From positions 1 to 6,078 of the forward strand of contig PXAS01000453.1 in assembly GCA_003565815.1 (NCBI GenBank): DNA of 6,078 nt, read 5' to 3'. Shown one piece after another: positions 1-4,903 of this stretch (positions within the stretch are counted from its first letter, which is position 1; each line of letters starts with the position of its first letter). Source of the stretch: PVC group bacterium. GTDB lineage: Bacteria; Verrucomicrobiota; Kiritimatiellia; SS1-B-03-39; UBA6053. A program made the position numbers and the translations under genes. The notes below the pieces were generated by a model, which saw only the letters and a list, made by a program, of their open reading frames with translations, was not told the origin of the DNA and did not search any database.

Positions 1-120
1 GAAGTGGTGGGCACCGGGGAAAAGAAAATGGTGCTCAGCGGACTTCGCGAATATGACGCGGAAATGGTGGACCGCATGGTGGATTTGTACGATGAGCGGA
101 AACGCAAGAAAGTGGTTTGA
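1..120 (+). CDS. 3' end of an unrecognised gene (partial)
   Basis: Frame 1 is open from the window edge to a TGA at 118-120, giving the last 39 residues of a protein whose start lies outside. The tail is strongly charged and probably helical: it contains LREYDAEMVDRMVDLYDERK and ends RKKVV. No membrane segment, signal or metal motif is visible. I do not recognise the family and offer no function. It is called coding because the frame is open, codon use looks like the neighbouring genes, and a charged amphipathic C-terminus is typical of soluble cytoplasmic proteins. It converges on the minus-strand lemA operon, whose last stop codon is at 259-261. Only the end of the protein is visible, so a chance open frame is not fully excluded. 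Confidence 0.6.
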   Translation, partial: EVVGTGEKKMVLSGLREYDAEMVDRMVDLYDERKRKKVV

Positions 121-258
121 GGATGGGGGGCGGCTTCGCCGCGGATAAAGGATACGGGAGTAACCCTCGCAAGCTCGCTGGAGAAGGGATGGCACACCAT
201 GGTTGTCAACGGCTTGACGCGAAACGACCCTGGAGTGCGTGCCGCCTCTTTTCTCGCT
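121..258. other. Convergent intergenic spacer with a small GC hairpin
   Basis: This gap lies between the partial plus-strand gene and the end of the minus-strand lemA operon. It contains a short perfect stem, GCGGC/GCCGC with a TTC loop, at 130-142. No T-run follows the stem on either strand, so it is not a convincing intrinsic terminator. I see no further gene, promoter or repeat here. Confidence 0.4.
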
Positions 259-993
259 TTACGCGCTTTCGGGAGGACTTGTGCGCCGGAGGCGCATTGC
301 ACCATCATTGAACAGGACCCGGTTGACCAGGAACCATGCGAATCCGCCGAAAAAATAGGCGCCGGCAAGGATGAGCAGGAACGGGGTGTCCGCGAGATAG
401 AGCCAGGAACCGAATATACCGCCAATGAAAAAGAAAAAAATCACGACGGCGGGGACCCAGATTTTCCAGAATGCGATTTGGTGACCGCGGAAAAACATGC
501 CCAAATGACTGCCCACGTCGGTCATGAGCCCGGTGATGTGCGTGGTGCGCAGTACGATGCCCCGGTAATGGGTGGCGATGGCGTTTTGAAATCCGGATGC
601 GAACCCGCCGAATGCCAGCGCGGCTCTGGGAAAGGTTTGCAAGGAGAAATGTGCGCTCACCAGACATCCGCCAATGAACATCATGCAACGGCCGTAAGGC
701 AGGCTTTTGTCCAGGGTGGGATGATGAATGGTGAACCCGGCGATGGCGGCGCCCACGAGAAAGGCGCTGATGGTGAGGAGCACGTTGGCACCCAGGTCGT
801 TCAACTCCCGGTGCGTCACATTCAGCGCCATGCGGGAAATCTCACCGCTCATCTGTCCGACGGAGTTACCCAAGGTTAAAAAGAGCCCGGCGTTGAAAGA
901 GGCGCTTAAAAAAGCAAGGATACATCCGCCCAGGAGTACCCAGTACGGTTGTGGGGAATGCCGGTGTTTCATGGGGGAGAATGCCCGGGTCAT
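259..993 (-). CDS. DUF1275 / YoaK-family integral membrane protein
   Basis: The 244-aa protein has about six hydrophobic segments (roughly residues 17-42, 69-91, 101-117, 123-142, 177-201 and 204-228). The family hallmarks are present: FLTLGNSVGQMSGEISRMA near 38-56, GFQNA at 134-138 and RTTHITGLMTD at 149-159. Length is typical of DUF1275 (YoaK/UPF0700), an inner-membrane family of unknown substrate. The start is ATG at 993-991. The stop of the upstream FeoA-like gene (TGA, 992-990) overlaps it as ATGA. No good Shine-Dalgarno precedes this ATG, which fits translation by ribosomes re-initiating after the FeoA-like gene. It is the last gene of the lemA operon. The family assignment is strong; the function is unknown, and a transport role would be inference from topology only. 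Confidence 0.88.
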   Translation of the reverse strand: MTRAFSPMKHRHSPQPYWVLLGGCILAFLSASFNAGLFLTLGNSVGQMSGEISRMALNVTHRELNDLGANVLLTISAFLVGAAIAGFTIHHPTLDKSLPYGRCMMFIGGCLVSAHFSLQTFPRAALAFGGFASGFQNAIATHYRGIVLRTTHITGLMTDVGSHLGMFFRGHQIAFWKIWVPAVVIFFFFIGGIFGSWLYLADTPFLLILAGAYFFGGFAWFLVNRVLFNDGAMRLRRTSPPESA

Positions 994-1328
994 TGTGGGG
1001 ACGGGATCATGGGTTTCATGCGGACCATGATGCGATGTCCTTCGTTCCTGCCCAGAATCATGTGCAGACCGTCGATCTGCACGACCAGTCGGCCTTTGAA
1101 GTCATTGTGGATCAGCCTGAGCACGCGCCCTTCGACCAGCCCCCGGCGATAGAGCATGTCGCGCTCGGCGGCGTCCAACTGCATGGACATGATGCGGTAC
1201 GCCACCCGGGGTTTGCCTTCATGCAACGGGTGGGGTCTGCGATTGTTTGCGGTTTGTGCCGAAGCGGGAAGGGACGCGGCGTCTGGGTCGGTCGGGGTGC
1301 GGGGAAGAATGTGCAGGGAGGGTGGCAT
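990..1328 (-). CDS. FeoA-like (SH3-fold) small protein with N-terminal extension
   Basis: The 112-aa protein has a FeoA-type core at about residues 40-107. The core shows RIMSMQLDAAERDMLYRRGL, then GRVLRLI, a GRLVVQIDGLHMILGRNE strand pair and HRIMVR. This follows the usual FeoA order of a compact beta-barrel with an L..(R/L)GL..G..V centre and a G..I.L.R.E turn. Classical FeoA is about 75 residues and helps FeoB take up ferrous iron. Here about 38 proline- and alanine-rich residues precede the core, and no feoB is in the window. The same fold occurs at the C-terminus of DtxR/MntR regulators. The ATG at 1328-1326 shares its A with the lemA stop (TGATG), and no clear ribosome site precedes it, so coupling to lemA is likely. 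A role in metal homeostasis is plausible but inferred. Confidence 0.75.
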   Translation of the reverse strand: MPPSLHILPRTPTDPDAASLPASAQTANNRRPHPLHEGKPRVAYRIMSMQLDAAERDMLYRRGLVEGRVLRLIHNDFKGRLVVQIDGLHMILGRNEGHRIMVRMKPMIPSPQ

Positions 1329-1927
1329 CAGGAAAAGGAGACTTTGGGGGCTTCCTTTTCCGCGCTGTCCGTGATTTCGAACAGGGTGGCGGGTCCGAAG
1401 TTGAACATGTTGGCCACGATCACGGAGGGGAACACTTCGCGCCGGGTATTGTACGTCATGACGCTGTCGTTGTAGTGTTGGCGGGCGAAAGCGATTTTAT
1501 TTTCAGTGGAGGTGAGTTCCTCGCTGAGCTGCCGCATGTTTTTGTCGGCCTTGAGGTCGGGATAGGATTCGACCACCGCGAACAGGCGCCCCATGGCGCC
1601 GGTGAGGCCCGCCTCCGCGCCAAGCAGGGATTTCATCGCGGCGGCATTGCCGGGATCCGCCGCCGCGGCTTTTTCCGCCGACTGCGCTTGGTTCCGGGCC
1701 GCCACCACGGCCTCCAGGGTTTCGCTCTCGTGCTTCATGTAGGCTTTGGCGGTTTCCACGAGATTGGGAATCAAATCGTAACGGCGCTTCAACTGCACGT
1801 CGATTTGCGCGAATGCGTTTTTAAAGCGGTTGCGCAAGGTGACCAGTTTGTTGTACGCGCCCACGCCCCAAAAAATCGGGATGAGCAGAATGACGAGGAT
1901 AACGCCCAGGGTAATGATGATCGGCAT
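1328..1927 (-). CDS. lemA: LemA family membrane-anchored protein
   Basis: The 199-aa protein has a single N-terminal membrane anchor (residues 2-24) followed by a helical domain. LemA motifs are clear: YNKLV (25-29), QIDVQLKRRYDLIPNLVETA (41-60), SYPDLKA (121-127), LTSTENKIAFARQHYNDSV (138-156) and the C-terminal FEITDSAEKEAPKVSF. Length matches the family. LemA is widespread, sits with a short outside N-terminus and a mostly helical domain, and has no agreed biochemical function; it is often next to TPM-domain or HtpX genes. Neither is visible here; the downstream partners are a FeoA-like protein and DUF1275. The start is ATG 1927-1925, with AAGGAG seven bases upstream. It is the first gene of the minus-strand operon and diverges from the B12-riboswitch operon. 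Confidence 0.93.
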   Translation of the reverse strand: MPIIITLGVILVILLIPIFWGVGAYNKLVTLRNRFKNAFAQIDVQLKRRYDLIPNLVETAKAYMKHESETLEAVVAARNQAQSAEKAAAADPGNAAAMKSLLGAEAGLTGAMGRLFAVVESYPDLKADKNMRQLSEELTSTENKIAFARQHYNDSVMTYNTRREVFPSVIVANMFNFGPATLFEITDSAEKEAPKVSFS

Positions 1928-1934
1928 GATGAAT

Positions 1935-1940
1935 CTCCTT
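1935..1940 (-). promoter_or_regulatory. Ribosome binding site of lemA
   Basis: The minus-strand sequence AAGGAG lies seven bases before the lemA ATG. It is the only strong Shine-Dalgarno in this three-gene operon, consistent with the two downstream genes relying on overlap coupling. Confidence 0.8.
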
Positions 1941-1944
1941 GGAA

Positions 1945-1990
1945 GAGGATCGCTGTTTCAGTCAGTGATGCTTGGTAGATAGCGATTCTC
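1945..1990 (-). promoter_or_regulatory. Dyad and candidate promoter upstream of lemA
   Basis: An inverted repeat has arms at 1945-1956 (GAGGATCGCTGT) and 1979-1990 (ATAGCGATTCTC). The arms match at 10 of 12 positions and are separated by 22 bases. On the minus strand a weak -10-like TATCTA (1981-1976) lies 17 bases from a poor -35-like TTTTCG (2004-1999), so the distal arm would overlap the -10 region. The repeat is therefore placed like an operator or a leader hairpin for the lemA operon. The two mismatches would be G-U pairs only in a plus-strand RNA, so a DNA-binding site is the simpler reading. No regulator is identified. Confidence 0.35.
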
Positions 1991-2044
1991 CGAAGAAACG
2001 AAAAGGAAAAGTTCTGAAAAGTTTCGATTTTTTCTCGAATGGGC

Positions 2045-2072
2045 TTGTTCTCACCTAAGAAATGCCTATATG
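2045..2072 (+). promoter_or_regulatory. Candidate promoter for the B12-riboswitch operon
   Basis: TTGTTC at 2045-2050 and TATATG at 2067-2072 are separated by 16 bases and sit just before the riboswitch aptamer, where a promoter must lie. Both boxes are imperfect against TTGACA/TATAAT, so this is placement-based. Just upstream, GAAAAGTT occurs twice with a 10-base period (2006-2013 and 2016-2023) in an A/T-rich stretch. Confidence 0.35.
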
Positions 2073-2084
2073 TGGTATTGCAAC

Positions 2085-2275
2085 CAATCGAAAAAGCATC
2101 TGTTAAACGGAAAGTCGTGAAAATCGACTGCGGACGCGCCGCTGTAACCGGATACAATGTTTCCATGCCACGCGCACAACTCTCCAAGGAAAGTGAGCGG
2201 AAGGGGAAACAAAGGTCAAGCCGGAAGCCAGAAGACGTAACGGGTGACTTCAACGGTGTCTCACGAGGACATCAA
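2085..2275 (+). promoter_or_regulatory. Cobalamin (B12) riboswitch
   Basis: The cobalamin-riboswitch landmarks appear in order. TTAAACGGAAAGTCGTGAAA (2103-2122) and its neighbours form a GTCG/CGAC stem (2114-2117 with 2125-2128) around the conserved TGAAAAT loop. Next come GCGG/CCGC (2130-2133 with 2139-2142) and CGCTGTAACCGG. A peripheral arm follows, closed by TGTTTCC/GGAAACA (2158-2164 with 2205-2211). The 3' 'B12 box' is AAGCCGGAAGCCAGAAGAC (2218-2236). Finally a TGTC/GACA hairpin with loop TCACGAG (2257-2271) resembles the kissing-loop partner of the L5 loop. Aptamer borders are approximate. It reads in the same direction as the PEP-CTERM gene starting at 2324. Such aptamers normally lower expression when B12 is plentiful, so the downstream operon is expected to be on under B12 limitation. 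Confidence 0.9.
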
Positions 2276-2291
2276 GACCCAAACCCCAAAC

Positions 2292-2317
2292 GCCTCCGCG
2301 AACGAGGCAGAACAGGA
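2292..2317 (+). promoter_or_regulatory. Leader hairpin and ribosome site of the PEP-CTERM gene
   Basis: GCCTC (2292-2296) and GAGGC (2304-2308) can pair around a seven-base loop. The ribosome site AGGA follows at 2314-2317, six bases before the ATG at 2324. No U-tract follows the stem, so it is not an intrinsic terminator. With no terminator between aptamer and start codon, control at translation initiation is more likely than attenuation. Confidence 0.45.
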
Positions 2318-2323
2318 ATACTT

Positions 2324-2923
2324 ATGAAGACGTTTATACGTCAACGCGCGGTTTTCACCGCGATCGCCGCCTTGGCTTTTGCCGGGGCGAGCGCACCCGC
2401 CCAAGCCAATCCCATTGTCTCCAACATTGATGCCACTTTCGGCTCGGGGGCGGAAAACATTTTTTTTGTCGTGGATTGGAATGACGGTCAGAATCCCGAT
2501 TCCAGAACCTGGCAGTTGAATTTTGACTCCGGGGCCTACGGTTCGGTCTATGAGGCCATGGTGAACCTGGAACTTCTGGATTCAGCCTTGAACTTTACCT
2601 TTAACACCGACTGGGGAGATCCCTTCCTGGAGGCCATTGCCTTTGACGACGGGATTCACATGCATCACCGGGACACCACCAATGGCGAAAACCCCCGGGA
2701 CTGGTGGTCGTTTTGGTCGGGTGATGCCACGGGATCCACTTGGGAAATGTCTGGGGCGGGGGTTTCCCTCACCTCTGTCGTTCCCGGAAAAGCATATGGG
2801 TTTTCGTATGAGGCGGATTGGAATCTTGAGTCATCCGCACCCAATGCCATTCCCGAACCGAATATGATCGCGTTGTTTGTCATCGGATTGGGGGTCTTCA
2901 CATGGCTTCGCCGGCGTTCTTGA
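2324..2923 (+). CDS. PEP-CTERM surface protein under a B12 riboswitch
   Basis: The 199-aa exported protein has a signal peptide (residues 1-28, likely cut after PAQA). A roughly 145-residue aromatic-rich ectodomain follows, then a PEP-CTERM tail: IPEPN (176-180), a hydrophobic segment (181-194) and RRR (196-198). This tail class is recognised by exosortase and anchors proteins at the cell surface. The ectodomain has a His/Met patch (HMHHRD, 112-117) and an aromatic block WWSFWSG...STWEMSGAGVS with PGKAYGFSYEADW after it. This resembles, by eye, the W/Y-rich pattern of transcobalamin C-terminal-like (DUF4430) domains. That likeness is unverified. ATG 2324 is chosen over upstream in-frame codons because it has a ribosome site, begins the signal peptide and leaves the riboswitch untranslated. 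It is first in its operon and overlaps the next gene by 22 bases. Corrinoid binding is inferred from the riboswitch. Confidence 0.85.
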   Translation: MKTFIRQRAVFTAIAALAFAGASAPAQANPIVSNIDATFGSGAENIFFVVDWNDGQNPDSRTWQLNFDSGAYGSVYEAMVNLELLDSALNFTFNTDWGDPFLEAIAFDDGIHMHHRDTTNGENPRDWWSFWSGDATGSTWEMSGAGVSLTSVVPGKAYGFSYEADWNLESSAPNAIPEPNMIALFVIGLGVFTWLRRRS

Positions 2924-4035
2924 AGGTGGGGTTATCGGCAAGGGACTGCCGATCTACGGTAGCGCGACAGTCCCTGTCACGAACGGCGGGATTTTTGGCG
3001 TTGTGCTTCATCCTGATTGCCCCCGCGGTCCGGGGGGATTCTCCCTGGGCCGTGGAGGTGGTCTCCTACGAGTCGGGCGTGTGGTATCACGACGGATATG
3101 ATGAAAAATCTTCCGCACTGGGGCGTCCCACGATCGACACCTATGCGGGCATGGAAATGGAACCCTCTGTCACGGTGGTGCCCGTCTATCCCCCATGGGA
3201 CTGGACCGAACTGGTCTCCATTGGCGGGGGCGGTCATTTGGTGCTGAAGATGGGAGAGGCGATTGTCAACCGCCCCGAAAACCCCTATGGCATCGATTTC
3301 CTCGTCTTCGGCAACAGCTTTTTTCAGGGCGGGGGGTTATACGATCAATATTCGAACCATCCCGGTTCCTATACGCTTGCCAGTAGGGATAAAATCGGCG
3401 TCAACAGCAAAAACGGCGTGGTTTCCGTGAGCGCGGACGGGACGAATTGGTTTTATTTTCAAAATCAGCCCCGACTGGGCATGTTCCCCACTTTGGGACG
3501 CATTTGGCTGGAGGAGGACGGGACCTGGGGCGCGCCAACCGACCCGACGATCCCGCCCGATCCTTCCTTGCAGGTGATGGATTTGGCGGGATTGCCTTTG
3601 GTGCAGTTGATCGAACGATATCGGGGCGGTGCCGGCGGAACGGGTTTCGACCTGTCCGATTTGCTTGTCCCCGATGGCGTTTCCCCGCCGTCCGAATTCC
3701 ACTATGTGCGGATTGAAGTTCCCGAAGGACAGATTCGCACGGAGATCGACGCGGTGACCGTGGTTCGCCCCGCGACGGAAAGACGACGCTGGGAAATCCG
3801 TCATTTTCCTTGGTTGGAAGCCCCCGCCGTGGAAAAAAATGCCGTCGGGATGAAACTGAATTCAAGCGGGGCACCCGCGCTGCTGCATCCGGATGCCGGG
3901 GAACTGCCGGGCTGGGTGCTGGAATGGTCGCCTTCCTTGCGGCAACCCGATTGGCGGGATGTCGAAGCAGAATCCCCGAGCGGCACGCATACGTTTTTCC
4001 GGGCCCGGCGTATCGAGGAGGAGGCCACGCCATGA
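2902..4035 (+). CDS. Secreted surface protein of the B12-riboswitch operon
   Basis: The protein is 377 aa from ATG 2902. It has a hydrophobic signal segment at residues 29-44 and likely cleavage near AVRG|DSP, but the preceding basic region is unusually long, so the true start may be later. The mature part looks beta-rich. It includes VVSYESGVWY (53-62), VTVVPVYPPWDW (90-101), LVSIGGGGHLVLKM (104-117), NPYGIDFLVFGNSFF (127-141), VVSVSADGTNWFYF (173-186), FHYVRIEVPE (266-275) and EIDAVTVVRP (281-290). I recall this layout ('GxDFxVFGNxFF ... VSVSxDGxxW') from uncharacterised 'cell surface proteins' near B12 riboswitches, but could not check. The C-terminal GWVLEWSPSLRQPDW...FFRARR is like a tail common in secreted Verrucomicrobiota proteins. 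It has no anchor of its own. It overlaps its neighbours on both sides (22 and 4 bases). No enzyme motif is seen. Confidence 0.82.
   Translation: MASPAFLKVGLSARDCRSTVARQSLSRTAGFLALCFILIAPAVRGDSPWAVEVVSYESGVWYHDGYDEKSSALGRPTIDTYAGMEMEPSVTVVPVYPPWDWTELVSIGGGGHLVLKMGEAIVNRPENPYGIDFLVFGNSFFQGGGLYDQYSNHPGSYTLASRDKIGVNSKNGVVSVSADGTNWFYFQNQPRLGMFPTLGRIWLEEDGTWGAPTDPTIPPDPSLQVMDLAGLPLVQLIERYRGGAGGTGFDLSDLLVPDGVSPPSEFHYVRIEVPEGQIRTEIDAVTVVRPATERRRWEIRHFPWLEAPAVEKNAVGMKLNSSGAPALLHPDAGELPGWVLEWSPSLRQPDWRDVEAESPSGTHTFFRARRIEEEATP
2934..2978 (+). repeat. Nested, mutually exclusive inverted repeats
   Basis: Three perfect inverted repeats share the same 45 bases. ATCGGCA (2934-2940) pairs with TGCCGAT (2947-2953). 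AGGGACTG (2941-2948) pairs with CAGTCCCT (2968-2975). GACAG (2966-2970) pairs with CTGTC (2974-2978). They compete with each other, so the RNA could switch between folds. They lie in the stretch encoding the odd N-terminal extension of the 377-aa protein, just after the PEP-CTERM stop. The structure resembles a small REP-type or MITE-like element, but no second copy is in the window. Confidence 0.6.
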
Positions 4036-4775
4036 AGCGACGCGGATTCACCCTCATTGAGTTGCTGGTGGTCATGGCCGTGATTCTGCTGTTGAGCGCC
4101 ATTGCCGTGCCCATGATCGGACGGGCGTTGGAACGCGCGAAAACCACGCAGTGCATGGCCAACCTGCGGGCGATGAGCCAGGGCGTGGGCGTTTTTCTGG
4201 TTGAAAACCAGGGCCGTTTTCCTCCGGCACTGGTCTCCGATGGCGGCACGCAAAAAGGGTGGGACTTTTTCATCCATGAAACCGGCAAGGTGGAACCCGG
4301 CTGGATTTGGCAGGAATACGGGGCCGACAACCTCCTGCAGTGTCCCTCTTTCCGCGGGGCTGACAATTGGCGGGAAGAACCCTATACCGGTTACAATTAC
4401 AATGCCAGTTATCTGGGCGGCATGTTCATTGTCGTCAGGGGGCAAGTCGTCCGGGATGTGGCGTCCGCCCGCATCACCCAAGTGACGAACCCCGGGCGGA
4501 CGGCAATGTTCGGAGATGGAGAATTCATCAGCGGGGCCAACAAATTCATGCGTTCGCCGTTGCCGGGTCCCTTGGACTCCGATTTTGTTGGACGTGAAGG
4601 CGGCACGCAGGGCTTTCGTCACGGTGGACATACGCACGTGGTGTATGTGGACGGCCGGGTGGACCGGCGTCGTCCCGTCGGGTCGCCCCCTGGTTTTCAG
4701 GGGCAAATCGGGGAGGGGACCGGGTTCTTGTCCCTGGACAATTCCCGGTATGGGGACCCCGCCTCCTCCGAATGA
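4032..4775 (+). CDS. Type II/IV pseudopilin-like protein with H-x9-DG motif
   Basis: The 247-aa protein has a classic prepilin leader, MKRRG|FTLIELLVVMAVILLLSAIAVP: a short basic leader, Gly at -1, Phe at +1, Glu at +5 and a hydrophobic helix to about residue 28. A coiled segment (RALERAKTTQCMANLRAMSQ) follows. The C-terminal RHGGHTHVVYVDGRV has His197, nine residues, then Asp207-Gly208, the H-x9-DG signature of the large PVC pseudopilin paralogue families. Such proteins are cut and methylated by a PilD-type peptidase; individual roles are mostly unknown. ATG 4032 is chosen because it begins the leader, GAGGAGGAGG (4015-4024) lies seven bases upstream, and it overlaps the previous stop as ATGA. 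No assembly ATPase, PilD or secretin is present, so it must borrow machinery or act as a membrane-tethered surface protein. Cys41 and Cys104 are the only cysteines. Confidence 0.9.
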   Translation: MKRRGFTLIELLVVMAVILLLSAIAVPMIGRALERAKTTQCMANLRAMSQGVGVFLVENQGRFPPALVSDGGTQKGWDFFIHETGKVEPGWIWQEYGADNLLQCPSFRGADNWREEPYTGYNYNASYLGGMFIVVRGQVVRDVASARITQVTNPGRTAMFGDGEFISGANKFMRSPLPGPLDSDFVGREGGTQGFRHGGHTHVVYVDGRVDRRRPVGSPPGFQGQIGEGTGFLSLDNSRYGDPASSE

Positions 4776-4789
4776 ACCCAAGGAGGAGG
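4762..4789 (+). promoter_or_regulatory. Hairpin masking a strong Shine-Dalgarno
   Basis: CCTCCTCC (4762-4769) is a perfect eight-base complement of GGAGGAGG (4782-4789), with a 12-base loop that contains the pseudopilin stop codon (4773-4775). The 3' arm is the Shine-Dalgarno for the small ORF starting at 4794. A ribosome finishing the pseudopilin would melt the stem and expose the site. This is the usual geometry of translational coupling. No U-tract follows directly, so it is not a standard terminator. Confidence 0.6.
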
Positions 4790-4793
4790 TCGC

Positions 4794-4883
4794 ATGCAAA
4801 ATTCCCGCTTTTTCTATTGCAACTATAATTGTGATGCGTATAAGGGCGGACCCGTTTACCGCATGTCGCGGAATCAATTTTGA
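4794..4883 (+). CDS. Candidate 29-aa micropeptide after the pseudopilin gene
   Basis: ATG 4794 follows AGGAGGAGG by a short spacer, and the frame runs to TGA 4881-4883. The peptide is MQNSRFFYCNYNCDAYKGGP followed by VYRMSRNQF. It is rich in Tyr and Asn, has a Cys-x3-Cys pair (residues 9 and 13), and has no signal or membrane segment. It ends 20 bases before the rpsD ATG. Support is limited to the very strong Shine-Dalgarno, the coupling hairpin and a non-random-looking composition. I recognise no family. Alternatives are a truncated remnant of a longer operon gene, a leader peptide for rpsD, or no product at all, since a perfect TATAAT lies inside it. The Cys pair could bind metal or form a disulfide, which is speculation. 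Confidence 0.4.
   Translation: MQNSRFFYCNYNCDAYKGGPVYRMSRNQF
4824..4829 (+). promoter_or_regulatory. Candidate -10 element for rpsD
   Basis: A perfect TATAAT lies 74 bases before the rpsD start, inside the small ORF. The -35 is poor: TTCCCG at 4802-4807 with a 16-base spacer is the best candidate. It would give rpsD its own promoter and a leader of roughly 65-70 bases. Its in-frame use as Tyr-Asn codons means it could also be coincidence. Confidence 0.4.
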
Positions 4884-4903
4884 GTATATCTTCAGGAGAT
4901 TTC

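Noticed and set aside
130..142. GCGGC-TTC-GCCGC hairpin as a terminator for the partial gene
   Set aside because: No T-run follows on either strand, and the stem is only five bases.
199..879. Long plus-strand open frame opposite the DUF1275 gene
   Set aside because: Its product is Glu/Gly/His-rich with no domain pattern, while the opposite strand encodes a clear six-segment family protein.
1247..1978. Plus-strand open frame opposite lemA
   Set aside because: LemA motifs on the minus strand explain this region. The plus-strand product is low-complexity Gly/His/Arg sequence and is open only because of shared codon bias.
2039..2323. 95-codon N-terminal extension of the PEP-CTERM protein
   Set aside because: The extension would translate the riboswitch aptamer. 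A signal peptide and ribosome site mark ATG 2324 as the start.
4762..4815. CCTCCTCC/GGAGGAGG hairpin followed by CTTTTTCT as a terminator of the B12 operon
   Set aside because: The T-rich stretch begins about 19 bases after the stem, too far for an intrinsic terminator. Shine-Dalgarno masking fits better.
3401..4877. Two long minus-strand open frames (3401-4366 and 3801-4877)
   Set aside because: Both are antisense to the secreted protein and pseudopilin genes. Their products are Arg/Pro/His-rich and lack motifs, as expected for high-GC shadow frames.
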